Of a stretch of 56,008 nucleotides of DNA, positions 18,476-26,959 are shown one piece after another. The stretch lies in NCBI GenBank assembly GCA_030430025.1, contig JAUIGR010000017.1:1-56008 (forward strand). Reading direction: 5' to 3'. The stretch comes from Gammaproteobacteria bacterium. GTDB lineage: Bacteria; Pseudomonadota; Gammaproteobacteria; Xanthomonadales; Marinicellaceae. The translations under genes and the position numbers were made by a program. The notes beneath the pieces are model-generated. The model worked only from the letters and a program-made list of their open reading frames with translations, had not been told where the DNA came from and did not search any database. Every line of letters begins with the position of its first letter. Positions within the stretch are counted from its first letter, which is position 1.

Positions 18476-19522
18476 ATGACCCTAGAAAATGATTTATTTT
18501 TACGTGCTTTGCTCCGTGAAAAGACAGAGAGAACCCCTGTGTGGCTGATGAGGCAAGCTGGTAGGTATTTACCAGAATACCGTAAAATCAGAAAACAAGC
18601 TGGTGACTTCATGACCTTAGCCAGCACACCTGAACTGGCTTGCGAAGTCACTATTCAACCACTGGAACGGTTCCCACTAGATGCTGCCATCATTTTCTCC
18701 GATATATTAACGATCCCTGATGCCATGGGTTTAGGTTTACATTTTGTTCAGGGCGAAGGACCTAAGTTTGAAAAACCGATCACTTCAGCCAAAGACATTG
18801 AAAACCTACCGATCGTCAGCGCCGATGATTTGCAGTATGTGATGGATGCCATTTCTTTAACGACCAAAACACTCAATGGCCGAGTTCCATTAATTGGATT
18901 TGCTGGCAGCCCCTGGACCTTATTAACCTATATGTTAGAAAATGGCAGCAGCAAATCCTATGCCAAATCCAAAGCTTTGCTTTATCGAACACCTGAACTG
19001 GCACATCAATTGTTAGACAAACTGGCACAGTCGACCATATCTTACTTAGCTGGTCAAATCGAATCAGGTGCATCAGTTGTCCAAATTTTTGACAGTTGGG
19101 GTGGCGTATTAAGTCCTGCAGATTATAAGACCTTTTCTTTACAATACATGAATCAAATTGTTATCGGCTTACAAGCTGCTGGTTATCCAGACACACCGAT
19201 CATATTATTCAGTAAAGGTGCTAACCACAGCCTTCCAATGATGGCCAATAGTGGCTGTCATGCACTGGGCATTGACTGGACTATTAATATCAATGATGCC
19301 TTAAAATTAACCGAAGGTAAAGTAGCTCTTCAAGGGAATCTTGATCCTGCCACCTTATACGCTGACGATCATTTTATTGATCACGCGGTCAAGGAAGTCA
19401 TTGATGCCTACGGTGACCGACCAGGACATGTATTTAATATGGGTCATGGGATGCAACCTGATATGGAACCAGAAAAAGTGGCTGTTTTGGTCGATGCAGT
19501 CAAACGCCATTCGGAACATTGA
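18476..19522 (+). CDS. hemE: Uroporphyrinogen decarboxylase
   Basis: 348 residues, the normal length. It starts with the family signature PVWLMRQAGRYLPEYR (substrate-binding Arg residues) and carries GFAGSPWTL in the middle and VFNMGHGMQPDMEPE near the end. It removes four carboxyl groups from uroporphyrinogen III to give coproporphyrinogen III in haem synthesis, in the cytosol. The stop overlaps the start of a Rieske protein gene (TGATG), so they share an operon. Confidence 0.97.
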   Translation: MTLENDLFLRALLREKTERTPVWLMRQAGRYLPEYRKIRKQAGDFMTLASTPELACEVTIQPLERFPLDAAIIFSDILTIPDAMGLGLHFVQGEGPKFEKPITSAKDIENLPIVSADDLQYVMDAISLTTKTLNGRVPLIGFAGSPWTLLTYMLENGSSKSYAKSKALLYRTPELAHQLLDKLAQSTISYLAGQIESGASVVQIFDSWGGVLSPADYKTFSLQYMNQIVIGLQAAGYPDTPIILFSKGANHSLPMMANSGCHALGIDWTININDALKLTEGKVALQGNLDPATLYADDHFIDHAVKEVIDAYGDRPGHVFNMGHGMQPDMEPEKVAVLVDAVKRHSEH

Positions 19523-19857
19523 TGCGTTTTAAATTAGCCCAATTAATCGACTTACCTCTCAACACATGGAGTGAACACAGTATTCAAACCGATCATGGTT
19601 ATATATCGGTGATGGTTAAAAGAGCTGCCACAGATTGGTCTGCTTTCATTAACGAATGTCCACACCAAGGAAGGAGAATGGACTATGCAGACAATGCGTT
19701 TCTTGAGACCCCCGATCAAAAAGTGGTTTGTCCAGCTCATGGTGCTACTTTTGACCCAGTGTCAGGTATTTGTCTCAGTGGCCCATGTGCCGGACAATTT
19801 TTGAAAAAGCTAGCCACCGAAGTTGATGACAAGAACCTTTATGTTTCGTTTGAATAA
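19522..19857 (+). CDS. Small Rieske [2Fe-2S] protein
   Basis: 111 residues from ATG at 19522, overlapping the hemE stop by one base. The Rieske cluster motifs are complete: CPHQG and, after a 22-residue gap, CPAHGATFD, giving the two Cys and two His ligands. It resembles stand-alone ferredoxin-like Rieske proteins used as electron carriers or as subunits of oxygenases. No membrane anchor. The partner enzyme is unknown; position after hemE may only reflect operon packing. Confidence 0.9.
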   Translation: MRFKLAQLIDLPLNTWSEHSIQTDHGYISVMVKRAATDWSAFINECPHQGRRMDYADNAFLETPDQKVVCPAHGATFDPVSGICLSGPCAGQFLKKLATEVDDKNLYVSFE

Positions 19858-20254
19858 AGCCACCTTTGGAATGTTATTGCGCTATGGTATCGTGGGTGTG
19901 CTGGCCACTTTGGTTCATTATGGTGTTGGCTACATAATGCATGAGCACCATCACTGGCCTCCTTTTTGGGCTCATGCCACAGGTTTTGTTGGTGGCCTCA
20001 TCACTGCTTATTGTGGCCACTACTTCTTCACCTTTAATGAGCAGCGAAGTCATCAGTCCCGATTTCCACGTTTTGTCATCAGTTCTTTGATTGCCTTGAT
20101 TCTTCACCAGCTTGGGGTTTATTTATTGGCCCATCATTTTCAATTAGATTACAGCACTCAGGCGGCGCCAATTTTGATGGTCTGCGTCCCTTTGACAACC
20201 TTTTTGATGGCTCGATTTTGGGTCTTTGCGCCAAAGCAGCATCCAAAATCTTGA
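19841..20254 (+). CDS. GtrA-family membrane protein
   Basis: 137 residues from ATG at 19841, overlapping the Rieske gene by 17 bases; a start at 19823 is also open. The GtrA pattern is present: LLRYGIVGVLATLVHYGVGY at the start, GFVGGLITAYCGHYFFTF in the second and third segments, and four predicted membrane helices. The family is linked to transfer of lipid-linked sugars across the inner membrane. No glycosyltransferase is nearby, so the specific substrate is unknown. Confidence 0.88.
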   Translation: MFRLNKATFGMLLRYGIVGVLATLVHYGVGYIMHEHHHWPPFWAHATGFVGGLITAYCGHYFFTFNEQRSHQSRFPRFVISSLIALILHQLGVYLLAHHFQLDYSTQAAPILMVCVPLTTFLMARFWVFAPKQHPKS

Positions 20255-20330
20255 TATCAAAAGGCAGTAACTTGGCATCAATAGGTAGCTGATCAATCTC
20301 CTCATCACTGAATATAATAAAAGCCTTCAT
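20079..20330 (-). CDS. Doubtful ORF antisense to gtrA-like gene
   Basis: 83 residues starting MKAFIIFSDEEIDQLPID, with a good ribosome site (AGGAAAG, 3 bases before ATG). The first 25 codons lie outside the gtrA-like gene, and the rest overlaps its 3' end on the other strand. The N-terminus looks protein-like, but the overlapping part is Lys/Arg/Pro-rich and may be a shadow. It could be a real small gene or the stump of one. No family recognised. Confidence 0.3.
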   Translation of the reverse strand: MKAFIIFSDEEIDQLPIDAKLLPFDIKILDAALAQRPKIEPSKRLSKGRRPSKLAPPECCNLIENDGPINKPQAGEESRQSKN

Positions 20331-20553
20331 AAACTTTCCTGTTCTATAAAGCTTTAAGTGTAGTAGCCAAATCTGACTAAAATCTGACAGATTTATGATC
20401 AGTTATCATAGATTGACAAAAATGACTCATACATTACCCAGACTACAAGCCAAAGAGTTACCGACTTCTGACAAAAAATTCTATAAAAAAATGAACCATT
20501 TGACTATTGAAAATCGTATAGCAAATCAATTCTAAATAAAAAAAGAGGTAAAT

Positions 20554-21867
20554 GTGAAAAAAATATTTTGTTTGATCACGATGTTGTACGGCACCCTCGC
20601 CTGGAGTCAAACCGATTATCGTATTGACAACATAGACATGGACTATGAGGACCTAAATGGCATACCAGGTCGAGTGATACTATTTGATGGGAATGAAGGC
20701 ACTTATGATGATCAGGAAGCCCAAGTAGATTTGCCTTTCTCTTTTAAATTTTACGGACAAGAATATAGTAGCTTGAGGGTCAGTACCAATGGCTACCTAG
20801 TGTTCCCAGAAAGTGAGTGGGGAGATGAGTACACCAATCAGCCACTACCGACTACCGATAATCCAAATGGTATTATTGCTGTTTTTTGGGATGATTTGGA
20901 AGTGGCTCAAAATGATGGCACTACCGATCAAATTTCCTATGTAATCCAAGGTGAAGCTCCCAATCGAGTATTGATTGTTGATTATCGGTCAGTGCGTGTC
21001 CGTGGGAGTAGCGATGACGCCATCTGGACCCAAGCAAAATTGTATGAAGGAAGTAATGTCATAGAGCTTCACTACGATGATACCATGAGTGAAACAGGCG
21101 ATGGAGCTACAAACGCCACTATTGGCTTAGAACACCCTTGTGGTTGCCGCGCTGCCAGAGGACCTAATTACAATAATGATAATGACACTGTACCTGCTAT
21201 CGCATATCGCTATACTCCTGTACCTCAGTATTATACACGGGAGGAAATTAATATGAGCTATGAAGATTTAGACGGGATGCCTGGTCGACAGATGCTTTTT
21301 GATGTTAATGAAGGAAACTATGATGATCAGGAAGCTCAAGTCGACCTGCCTTTCTCTTTTAAATTTTACGGACAAGAATATAGTAGCCTGAGAGTCAGTA
21401 CCAATGGCTATCTGGTGTTTCCAGAAAGTGATCTGGGAGTCGAGCCGGTCAATGAGTCATTACCGAATAACGACAATTCAAACGGTATCATTGCTGTTTT
21501 TTGGGATGATTTGGAAGTGACTCAAAATAATGGCACTGCCGATCAAATTTCCTATGTAATCCAAGGTGAGGCACCCAATCGAGTACTGATTGTTGATTAT
21601 CGATCAGTAAGTATTCTTGCAAGTAATGATGACTATATCTGGGCTCAGGCTAAGTTGTATGAGTCAAGTCATGTCATCGAGCTGCATTATGATAACTTGA
21701 GTGAAACAGACGATGGTGCGACAGATGCTACCATTGGTATGGAACATCCTTGCGGTTGCATCGCTGAACCCGGTCCCAATTATGATGCCACAAATGAGGT
21801 TATACCAGATGTTGCCTACCGTTACACTCCGAACAATGATTTGATCTTCATGAACGGATTTGAATGA
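20554..21867 (+). CDS. Secreted protein with two near-identical ~205-residue domains and IFxxGFE tail
   Basis: 437 residues, GTG start with AGAGGT upstream, and a signal peptide at about 1-18. Two tandem copies of one domain (about 26-222 and 231-428) share long identical stretches (LPFSFKFYGQEYSSLRVSTN in both). The pattern LPFxFxFYGxxY...VSTNGYLVF...IIAVFWDDLEV...NRVLIVDYRSV resembles beta-sandwich modules found at the ends of secreted peptidases and adhesins. A CGC motif sits near each domain end. The last residues are NDLIFMNGFE, the tail shared with three other exported proteins. Function is probably binding or adhesion, by analogy only. Confidence 0.85.
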   Translation: MKKIFCLITMLYGTLAWSQTDYRIDNIDMDYEDLNGIPGRVILFDGNEGTYDDQEAQVDLPFSFKFYGQEYSSLRVSTNGYLVFPESEWGDEYTNQPLPTTDNPNGIIAVFWDDLEVAQNDGTTDQISYVIQGEAPNRVLIVDYRSVRVRGSSDDAIWTQAKLYEGSNVIELHYDDTMSETGDGATNATIGLEHPCGCRAARGPNYNNDNDTVPAIAYRYTPVPQYYTREEINMSYEDLDGMPGRQMLFDVNEGNYDDQEAQVDLPFSFKFYGQEYSSLRVSTNGYLVFPESDLGVEPVNESLPNNDNSNGIIAVFWDDLEVTQNNGTADQISYVIQGEAPNRVLIVDYRSVSILASNDDYIWAQAKLYESSHVIELHYDNLSETDDGATDATIGMEHPCGCIAEPGPNYDATNEVIPDVAYRYTPNNDLIFMNGFE

Positions 21868-21908
21868 TGGCCTATGTGCTAATGAGTACGCCTTGAGTTT
21901 AAATAATG

Positions 21909-21950
21909 GCATGAAATGGAAAAGTCTCTGGTGGACTTTTTCATTCCATG
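21909..21950. terminator. Bidirectional hairpin terminator between convergent genes
   Basis: Long imperfect inverted repeat: GCATGAAATGGAAAAGTC and its near-complement GACTTTTTCATTCCATGC with a 6-7 base loop. The stem itself supplies A and T runs on both sides. It lies between the rightward secreted gene and the leftward GNAT-GFA gene. Confidence 0.75.
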
Positions 21951-21964
21951 CAAATCACTCACAC

Positions 21965-22939
21965 TCACTCTTCTCGCAATAACCGTTTAAAACGTTCTTG
22001 GCTGTGTGAAGACCACACTTCTTTGAAGTGATAATAACCATCATATTGAGGTACAGTCACATCAATATCAATCCCAGCTTGGCGGTCCTTTAAAAAAATA
22101 TGTACATCCGGTTTTATGTCGGAAGATTCATCGAGAGTACCTGAGCGTAAAAACACGAATGGCTTTGGTGCGGCGTGGTAGCGACTACAAATCGCTGTAC
22201 CGCAATCACCACAAAAATATACATCATGATCTTGTCCGCTACCACCCTGTGTCGTGAATTTCTTGAGTTCACCTGTTTTGAAGTTCAAATCTTTGGCTTC
22301 TATCCACATATTAACACCATAGGCACTGGATGATATTTTCTGGCATTGTCTGCAATGACAGGCATGCACCACCAATGGCTCTCCACTAAATTCATACTTG
22401 ATTTGCCTACAAAGACATCCTCCTGTTCTCATTTTAATCACCTTTTTAAGTTCAAAAATCACACTGTCAAAGTTTTGCCCTTCTAGTCGTGTTGTTTGTT
22501 TTTCAACAAACCCTAGTTTTCCAAGAACTCGTTTTGAAGCGATATTTTCTGGACTTGTGTAAGCCAAAATGGAAGTAAAACTCCTTTTGCCCTGCTCGTA
22601 ATTCAATATCGCTGATCCAGCTTCCGTACAATATCCACCACCCCGGTATTCAGTAACAAAGGCAAAACCCAAGTCAGGAGGGCTATTTTCTTGACGTCGA
22701 ATCAAACCACAGATACCGATGCCAATGCTATTTTTAAGCGAAACCTTATACATAGCAAAACCATTGTTTCGGTAATGGTCCTGAAATTTTTCTTTGATAT
22801 AGTGTTCGGCATCACTGGGTGTTCGAATACCCCGATCTCCAATAAAACGAATACAAACAGGATCAGTAAAAATGTTATAAATTAATTCAACATCATTGCT
22901 TGTTATTTGGCTGATGAATAACCGCTTTGTGGTAATCAT
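21965..22939 (-). CDS. GNAT acetyltransferase fused to GFA (CENP-V) domain
   Basis: 324 residues. Residues 1-165 are a RimJ/RimL-type N-acetyltransferase (TTKRLFISQI, GFAFVTEYRGGGYCTEA, TSPENIASKRVLGKLGFV). Residues 170-324 are a GFA domain with zinc cysteines CLC, CHCRQC and CGDC, related to S-hydroxymethylglutathione-activating proteins. At the junction ATT AAA ATG AGA, an internal ATG at 22432 with AAGGTG six bases before it looks like the old start of a separate GFA gene. Loss of the first gene's stop codon would therefore explain the fusion. It overlaps the lipoprotein gene by ATGA. A single-base error in the sequence could also create this fusion. Confidence 0.8.
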   Translation of the reverse strand: MITTKRLFISQITSNDVELIYNIFTDPVCIRFIGDRGIRTPSDAEHYIKEKFQDHYRNNGFAMYKVSLKNSIGIGICGLIRRQENSPPDLGFAFVTEYRGGGYCTEAGSAILNYEQGKRSFTSILAYTSPENIASKRVLGKLGFVEKQTTRLEGQNFDSVIFELKKVIKMRTGGCLCRQIKYEFSGEPLVVHACHCRQCQKISSSAYGVNMWIEAKDLNFKTGELKKFTTQGGSGQDHDVYFCGDCGTAICSRYHAAPKPFVFLRSGTLDESSDIKPDVHIFLKDRQAGIDIDVTVPQYDGYYHFKEVWSSHSQERFKRLLREE

Positions 22940-23457
22940 TGACGTTTCAATTGGGCTTGATAACGGGGTTTACCATGACGTCTTAGATCATAAGTCAAGA
23001 CATGCTTTTTCTCATCATAATGCAACATCCATACATTAGTTGCTGCTTCTGGAATCAGTTCAGCAGTGAATTCATCAGCTAAAAAATATTGTTGCCAAGA
23101 ATTGCCATTCTCATTAGCCCAGCCACCATAATTAGTTACCTGATCTGGCGTACCATCCTCATGTCTGTGGTCATGTTTCAGTAATAATCCACGTTCATTC
23201 ATGGTCAATATCCAGGTTCGGGAATGATCTTCTCCTACCGCAAAAGCAATTCGAATGTTGTCATACTGGCAAGAGGCAAATCGAGCCACCAGTTGCTTTC
23301 CAGCAAAGTCGTGGTTTGGATCTGCAGGAAAAGTTGAGGCGCCAACGAAAGTTTGACCACACAAAGTAAGCAAATGATCAAAAAAAACTTGTTGCTGACT
23401 GGGTTTATGCTGACATGCTGACAAAAATAACAGAATCAAGAAAGCTGCGTACTTCAT
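22936..23457 (-). CDS. Lipoprotein of unknown function
   Basis: 173 residues from ATG at 23457, which overlaps the tag stop by one base; a longer frame to 23484 is less likely. Signal peptide of lipoprotein type with lipobox LSAC (MKYAAFLILLFLSAC). The mature part has LCGQTFVGASTFPADPNHDFAGKQ-like sequence and TWILTMNERGLLLKHDHRHEDG. Similar predicted lipoproteins occur in many proteobacteria without assigned function. Attached to a membrane in the periplasm. Third gene of the MATE-tag operon. Confidence 0.82.
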   Translation of the reverse strand: MKYAAFLILLFLSACQHKPSQQQVFFDHLLTLCGQTFVGASTFPADPNHDFAGKQLVARFASCQYDNIRIAFAVGEDHSRTWILTMNERGLLLKHDHRHEDGTPDQVTNYGGWANENGNSWQQYFLADEFTAELIPEAATNVWMLHYDEKKHVLTYDLRRHGKPRYQAQLKRQ

Positions 23458-24032
23458 TAACAACACTCCGAGTAACAAAAACAATCTATAGTGTGATCAT
23501 TGACCATGCCCGTGGCCTGCATCAAAGCATAACAAATCGTTGTACCAACAAATTTAAACCCCCGTTTTTTTAAATCCTTACTCATACTATCTGATTGTTT
23601 AGTACTGACCGGCACTTGTGACATATTTTTCCATTGATTGATGATCGGTTGGCCATTCACAAACTGCCAAATATAAGCATTAAAACTACCAAACTCCTCT
23701 CTGACCTTAATCAAGGCTTGTGCATTAGTGATCGTTGATTTGATTTTCAATTGATTGCGAACGATATCAGGGTTGGTCCTTAACGACTGGATCTTTTGTT
23801 CACCAAATAAGGCCACCTGTTCAAAATCAAAACCAGCGAATGCCTCTCGATAACCTGAACGTTTATTGAGTATTGTGGCCCAACTTAACCCGGCCTGAGC
23901 CCCTTCTAAAGTCAAAAATTCAAACCACAATTGATCATCCATAATTGGCCGACCCCACTCTTCATCATGATATTTTAGATAGATATCATCATGGCCTTGT
24001 GCCCAGCCACAGCGTGTTTTGTTATCATTCAT
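23457..24032 (-). CDS. tag: DNA-3-methyladenine glycosylase I
   Basis: 191 residues, normal length. The family pattern is complete: RCGWAQGHDDIYLKYHDEEW at the start (a zinc Cys and His), EGAQAGLSWATIL in the middle, and VNDHTIDCFC near the end (the other zinc ligands). It removes 3-methyladenine from alkylated DNA. It overlaps the MATE gene stop by ATGA and the lipoprotein start by one base. Confidence 0.96.
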   Translation of the reverse strand: MNDNKTRCGWAQGHDDIYLKYHDEEWGRPIMDDQLWFEFLTLEGAQAGLSWATILNKRSGYREAFAGFDFEQVALFGEQKIQSLRTNPDIVRNQLKIKSTITNAQALIKVREEFGSFNAYIWQFVNGQPIINQWKNMSQVPVSTKQSDSMSKDLKKRGFKFVGTTICYALMQATGMVNDHTIDCFCYSECC

Positions 24033-25354
24033 ACTTCAACCAATGCCCATTTTTTATTTTGCCACATATATACCATAGCTATCGTCAGTAGCATACGATA
24101 AATGATGTGCCCAATCCAAATCGCTGTTAATCCTAACCCCATGTAGGGTCCAACCAACCACGCTGCGGGCAAAAACAGCAACCATTGTAAAGCAAACGAT
24201 ACTTTCATGGTGCTGGATGTATCACCCGCTCCATTAATAGTGTTAAACAGTACAATACCTATGCTTTCTATCGCCAGGCTGGCAGCTGCTAACTGTAAAG
24301 AAAGCCGTGTCAAATCAATCACAGCTTGTTCAGTTAAAAATATTTTGAGAATCTGATTGGGAAAAAGCATGACAGGTAGCATCAAAAACAAAACAAGCAG
24401 TGCCGCTAGCTTAGCTGCATCCCAACCCCATTGATGTGCCTGATCGGGTTGAAGCTTCCCTAAAGCTTGACCGACCAATGTGGCTCCACCAATACCTATT
24501 CCCAATGCAGGTAAAATACCTATCAACATCAAATTAATGATAATGTTAGCCCCTGCCAACTCCTGAGTGCCTACCTGTCCCACAATCCAGAACATCACAG
24601 TGAATCCAGCTGCAAAGAAAAATTGCTGCATCGATGAAGGTAACGATGTTTTTACCACCTGATGCACGGTTTGTTTACTTGGCCAGGCATGAAAAAAACC
24701 AAATCCTTTAGTTTTCCTTACTGCAACAAAAAAATAATAACTCATGCTGACCAACATCGAAATACTGGTACCCAATCCAGCACCTAAAGTACCCATGGCA
24801 GGTAAACCAAACTTGCCAAAGATTAATATGTATGAAATGGTAATATTACAACTATGAGCAATCAAAAGTGCTTTCAAGTAAACACCGGTCATGTTGATAC
24901 CACTCCAATAGCCTCTGAAGCTGAAATGTATGGCCAAGAAAGTCACACCCCAAAAACGTGCTTGTAAATAGGGCACCCCTTGCGCTTTAACAGTTGGATC
25001 AGAATTTGTTAGTTCAAATAAATAGGGCGCCAGTATGTGCAAAAAGAATGTGGCAGGAATAGCGGCAACAAAAATAATGACCATAGCTGCATGTAATGGA
25101 TTGGCCGCCTCAGACTGTTTCTCTTCACCCATCCGTCGGGAAACCATTGCCTGAACACCCGCACCAAAGCCCAAAAAAAAGGCCACGCACATATAATTGA
25201 TAAAACCACCCAATCCCACTGCAGCTAATGCCGTCGAACCCAAACGACCAACCATTGCTGAATCCACCAGGTTCAGTATATTTTGCGACATCATTCCTCC
25301 AATGATGGGCAACGATATAGACAATAAGATTTTGGTTCTTTGTTTATCAAGCAT
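24029..25354 (-). CDS. MATE-family efflux transporter
   Basis: 441 residues with about twelve membrane segments. It starts ILLSISLPIIGGMMSQNILNLVDSAMVGRLG, with the MATE signature NLVDSAMVGRLG, and contains AMVSRRMGE. The family exports drugs or metabolites in exchange for H+ or Na+. The substrate cannot be read from sequence. First gene of a leftward operon with tag, a lipoprotein and a GNAT-GFA fusion, all overlapping by 1-4 bases. Confidence 0.93.
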   Translation of the reverse strand: MLDKQRTKILLSISLPIIGGMMSQNILNLVDSAMVGRLGSTALAAVGLGGFINYMCVAFFLGFGAGVQAMVSRRMGEEKQSEAANPLHAAMVIIFVAAIPATFFLHILAPYLFELTNSDPTVKAQGVPYLQARFWGVTFLAIHFSFRGYWSGINMTGVYLKALLIAHSCNITISYILIFGKFGLPAMGTLGAGLGTSISMLVSMSYYFFVAVRKTKGFGFFHAWPSKQTVHQVVKTSLPSSMQQFFFAAGFTVMFWIVGQVGTQELAGANIIINLMLIGILPALGIGIGGATLVGQALGKLQPDQAHQWGWDAAKLAALLVLFLMLPVMLFPNQILKIFLTEQAVIDLTRLSLQLAAASLAIESIGIVLFNTINGAGDTSSTMKVSFALQWLLFLPAAWLVGPYMGLGLTAIWIGHIIYRMLLTIAMVYMWQNKKWALVEV

Positions 25355-25398
25355 TGGGTTATATTAGCTTATTTGATAGCTTATAGGTGACTCATTAT

Positions 25399-25492
25399 TC
25401 ACTCCTTTTGTTGTTGTAAAACTGCAGCCATTGAACCTGATATAAAACCCAAGACATGAGCAGCTAGGAATGCATTGGTAACCTGTAATTCA
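25399..25492 (-). pseudogene. C-terminal gene remnant (membrane protein tail)
   Basis: On the minus strand, about 30 codons encode NAFLAAHVLGFISGSMAAVL followed by a Gln-rich end and TGA. The frame is closed upstream and has no start. The pattern of small residues around a His recalls the last membrane helix of rhomboid-type proteins, but the piece is too short to be sure. It lies immediately upstream of the MATE gene and overlaps the start of the next fragment. Confidence 0.25.
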
Positions 25493-25747
25493 TCAGCAAA
25501 AATACTTAGTGAATTCCTAGATCATCACTTCTTAGCAACAGATTGCCACAGGCAATTACTTTATGGGATGCTTAGTCAAGCCTCTAACAAAACATTTCAA
25601 AAAGCATTGAAAAACTTCGAACAGACGTTTAAAAAATTATGTAAGAAAGATAAGTTTTTACCGATTGACGAAAAATTTGGCACTGTACATTTAATGGCAT
25701 TTCGACCTTGGGAGCTAATGCCGTTTTCAAACCTGAAAAGATTGTGA
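25475..25747 (+). pseudogene. Short ORF, probably a gene fragment
   Basis: 90 codons open from a TTG without ribosome site; the first ATG is at residue 32. The C-terminal part (ALKNFEQTFKKLCKKDKFLP, then RPWELMPFSNLKRL) looks like genuine protein with a conserved-looking C-terminal end. I believe I have seen similar RPWE...F..LRR ends on bacterial regulators but cannot name the family. Probably the 3' remnant of a longer gene, next to another remnant on the opposite strand. Confidence 0.3.
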
Positions 25748-25786
25748 ATTTTTTCTTGGCATCTTACCTCAAAACTCTAAAAACAA

Positions 25787-25814
25787 AAAACCACCTATTT
25801 GATACGGTGGTTTT
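25787..25814 (-). terminator. Intrinsic terminator of Spy-like gene
   Basis: AAAACCACC/GGTGGTTTT stem with a 10-base loop. On the minus strand six T follow the stem. It lies 22 bases after the stop codon at 25837. Confidence 0.85.
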
Positions 25815-25836
25815 GTTATCTTGATTTTTGATTTGA

Positions 25837-26154
25837 TTAATCCTTCGCCTTATACTCCTTATGTTTTTTCTTATGCTTCTTCATAGCCATATGTTCTTTT
25901 TTATGCTCCTTCATTTCTTGATATTTAGCTAATTGTTCGTTATCCAGAATTTTTGCTAACTGCTTTTCGTAGTCGGCATCAATGTCTTTTTTAGCCGCCA
26001 TAATACGCTCATGCTTTTCTTTTTTAAGTACTTTCCAGGCCGATTTTTGGTCTTCTGTCAGATTCAACTCACTTTTTTCACGACCTGCATGATCAGAACC
26101 AGCTGTGACCGTGAATGCCATGGCCAATATCAACAACATCAATACTTTTTTCAT
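25837..26154 (-). CDS. Small periplasmic Spy/CpxP-like protein
   Basis: 105 residues with a signal peptide (about 1-18). The mature part has the LTxxQ-type motif LNLTEDQKSAW, followed by long charged helices and an unusually Lys/His-rich end (about 85-105). Spy and CpxP are periplasmic chaperones or stress sensors with paired LTxxQ motifs. Only one clear copy is seen here, and the protein is shorter than E. coli Spy. It lies just downstream of a BaeSR-like two-component system, which controls spy in E. coli, so it is a likely target. Confidence 0.75.
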   Translation of the reverse strand: MKKVLMLLILAMAFTVTAGSDHAGREKSELNLTEDQKSAWKVLKKEKHERIMAAKKDIDADYEKQLAKILDNEQLAKYQEMKEHKKEHMAMKKHKKKHKEYKAKD

Positions 26155-26289
26155 TTTATCACCTAATGGTTTGTTAATAGTATTTACATCTTATTAGAGG
26201 AATTCACAAAAAATATGCAAGAATTGTGAAAATAAATACGCTAACGAAACACCTTTTAACTTGAGTCACGGTTTATGCAAAGGTCTCTT

Positions 26290-26958
26290 TTAATCTGTTG
26301 AAGGCATATATTTATAACCGCACCCATAAATAGCCTGAATAAAATTATGCGTTGGCGCAGTGGCTTTGAGTTTTTGTCTCAACTTTTTGATATGTGAGTC
26401 TATGGTGCGATCAATTACAATACGCCCATCATCATAAATAGCATCCATCAGTTGATCCCTATTAAAAATACGGCCAGGCTGTTGCATCATTTTTTTGAGT
26501 AGTTTATATTCAACTAAGGTCAGCTGCTGCTTTGACTCCGTTCCAACTACTGTCATGTCATTATCGTTAAGTTTGATGTTATATAACATAGGTGTATTTT
26601 GTTGCCTGAGCTGAACATTAACCCTTGCCACTAACTCTCGTGGACTATACGGCTTACAAACATAATCATTAGCGCCTATTTCCAGTCCCAACACTCTATC
26701 AATCTCATCCACACGAGCTGTAGTCATAATAATAGGTAACTGGCTGTTCTCTTTTCTTATGGCTTTGCAAATATCGATGCCACTCATACCTGGAAGCATT
26801 AAATCCAACAACACTACATCTATCACATGTCCTTTGATAAAAGACAAAACTTCATCACCTCGATCCAGAATAGTAGTTTGGTAATGTTCTTTCTTGAGGT
26901 AATCGGCCATGGTTGTTGCCAAGTTAAGTTCATCCTCTACAATTAATATATGTGTCAT
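26290..26958 (-). CDS. OmpR-family response regulator, BaeR-like
   Basis: 222 residues. The receiver domain has acidic Glu8-Asp9, phosphoacceptor Asp52 (LLDLMLPG) and Lys in CKPYSPRE, the last being close to E. coli BaeR. A winged-helix DNA-binding domain follows from about 130 (FNRDQLMDAIYDDGRIV, then RTIDSHIKKLRQKL). It lies one base after the sensor kinase gene and before a Spy-like gene. Probable activator of envelope-stress genes; the regulon is not visible beyond the neighbour. Confidence 0.92.
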   Translation of the reverse strand: MTHILIVEDELNLATTMADYLKKEHYQTTILDRGDEVLSFIKGHVIDVVLLDLMLPGMSGIDICKAIRKENSQLPIIMTTARVDEIDRVLGLEIGANDYVCKPYSPRELVARVNVQLRQQNTPMLYNIKLNDNDMTVVGTESKQQLTLVEYKLLKKMMQQPGRIFNRDQLMDAIYDDGRIVIDRTIDSHIKKLRQKLKATAPTHNFIQAIYGCGYKYMPSTD

Positions 26959-26959
26959 C

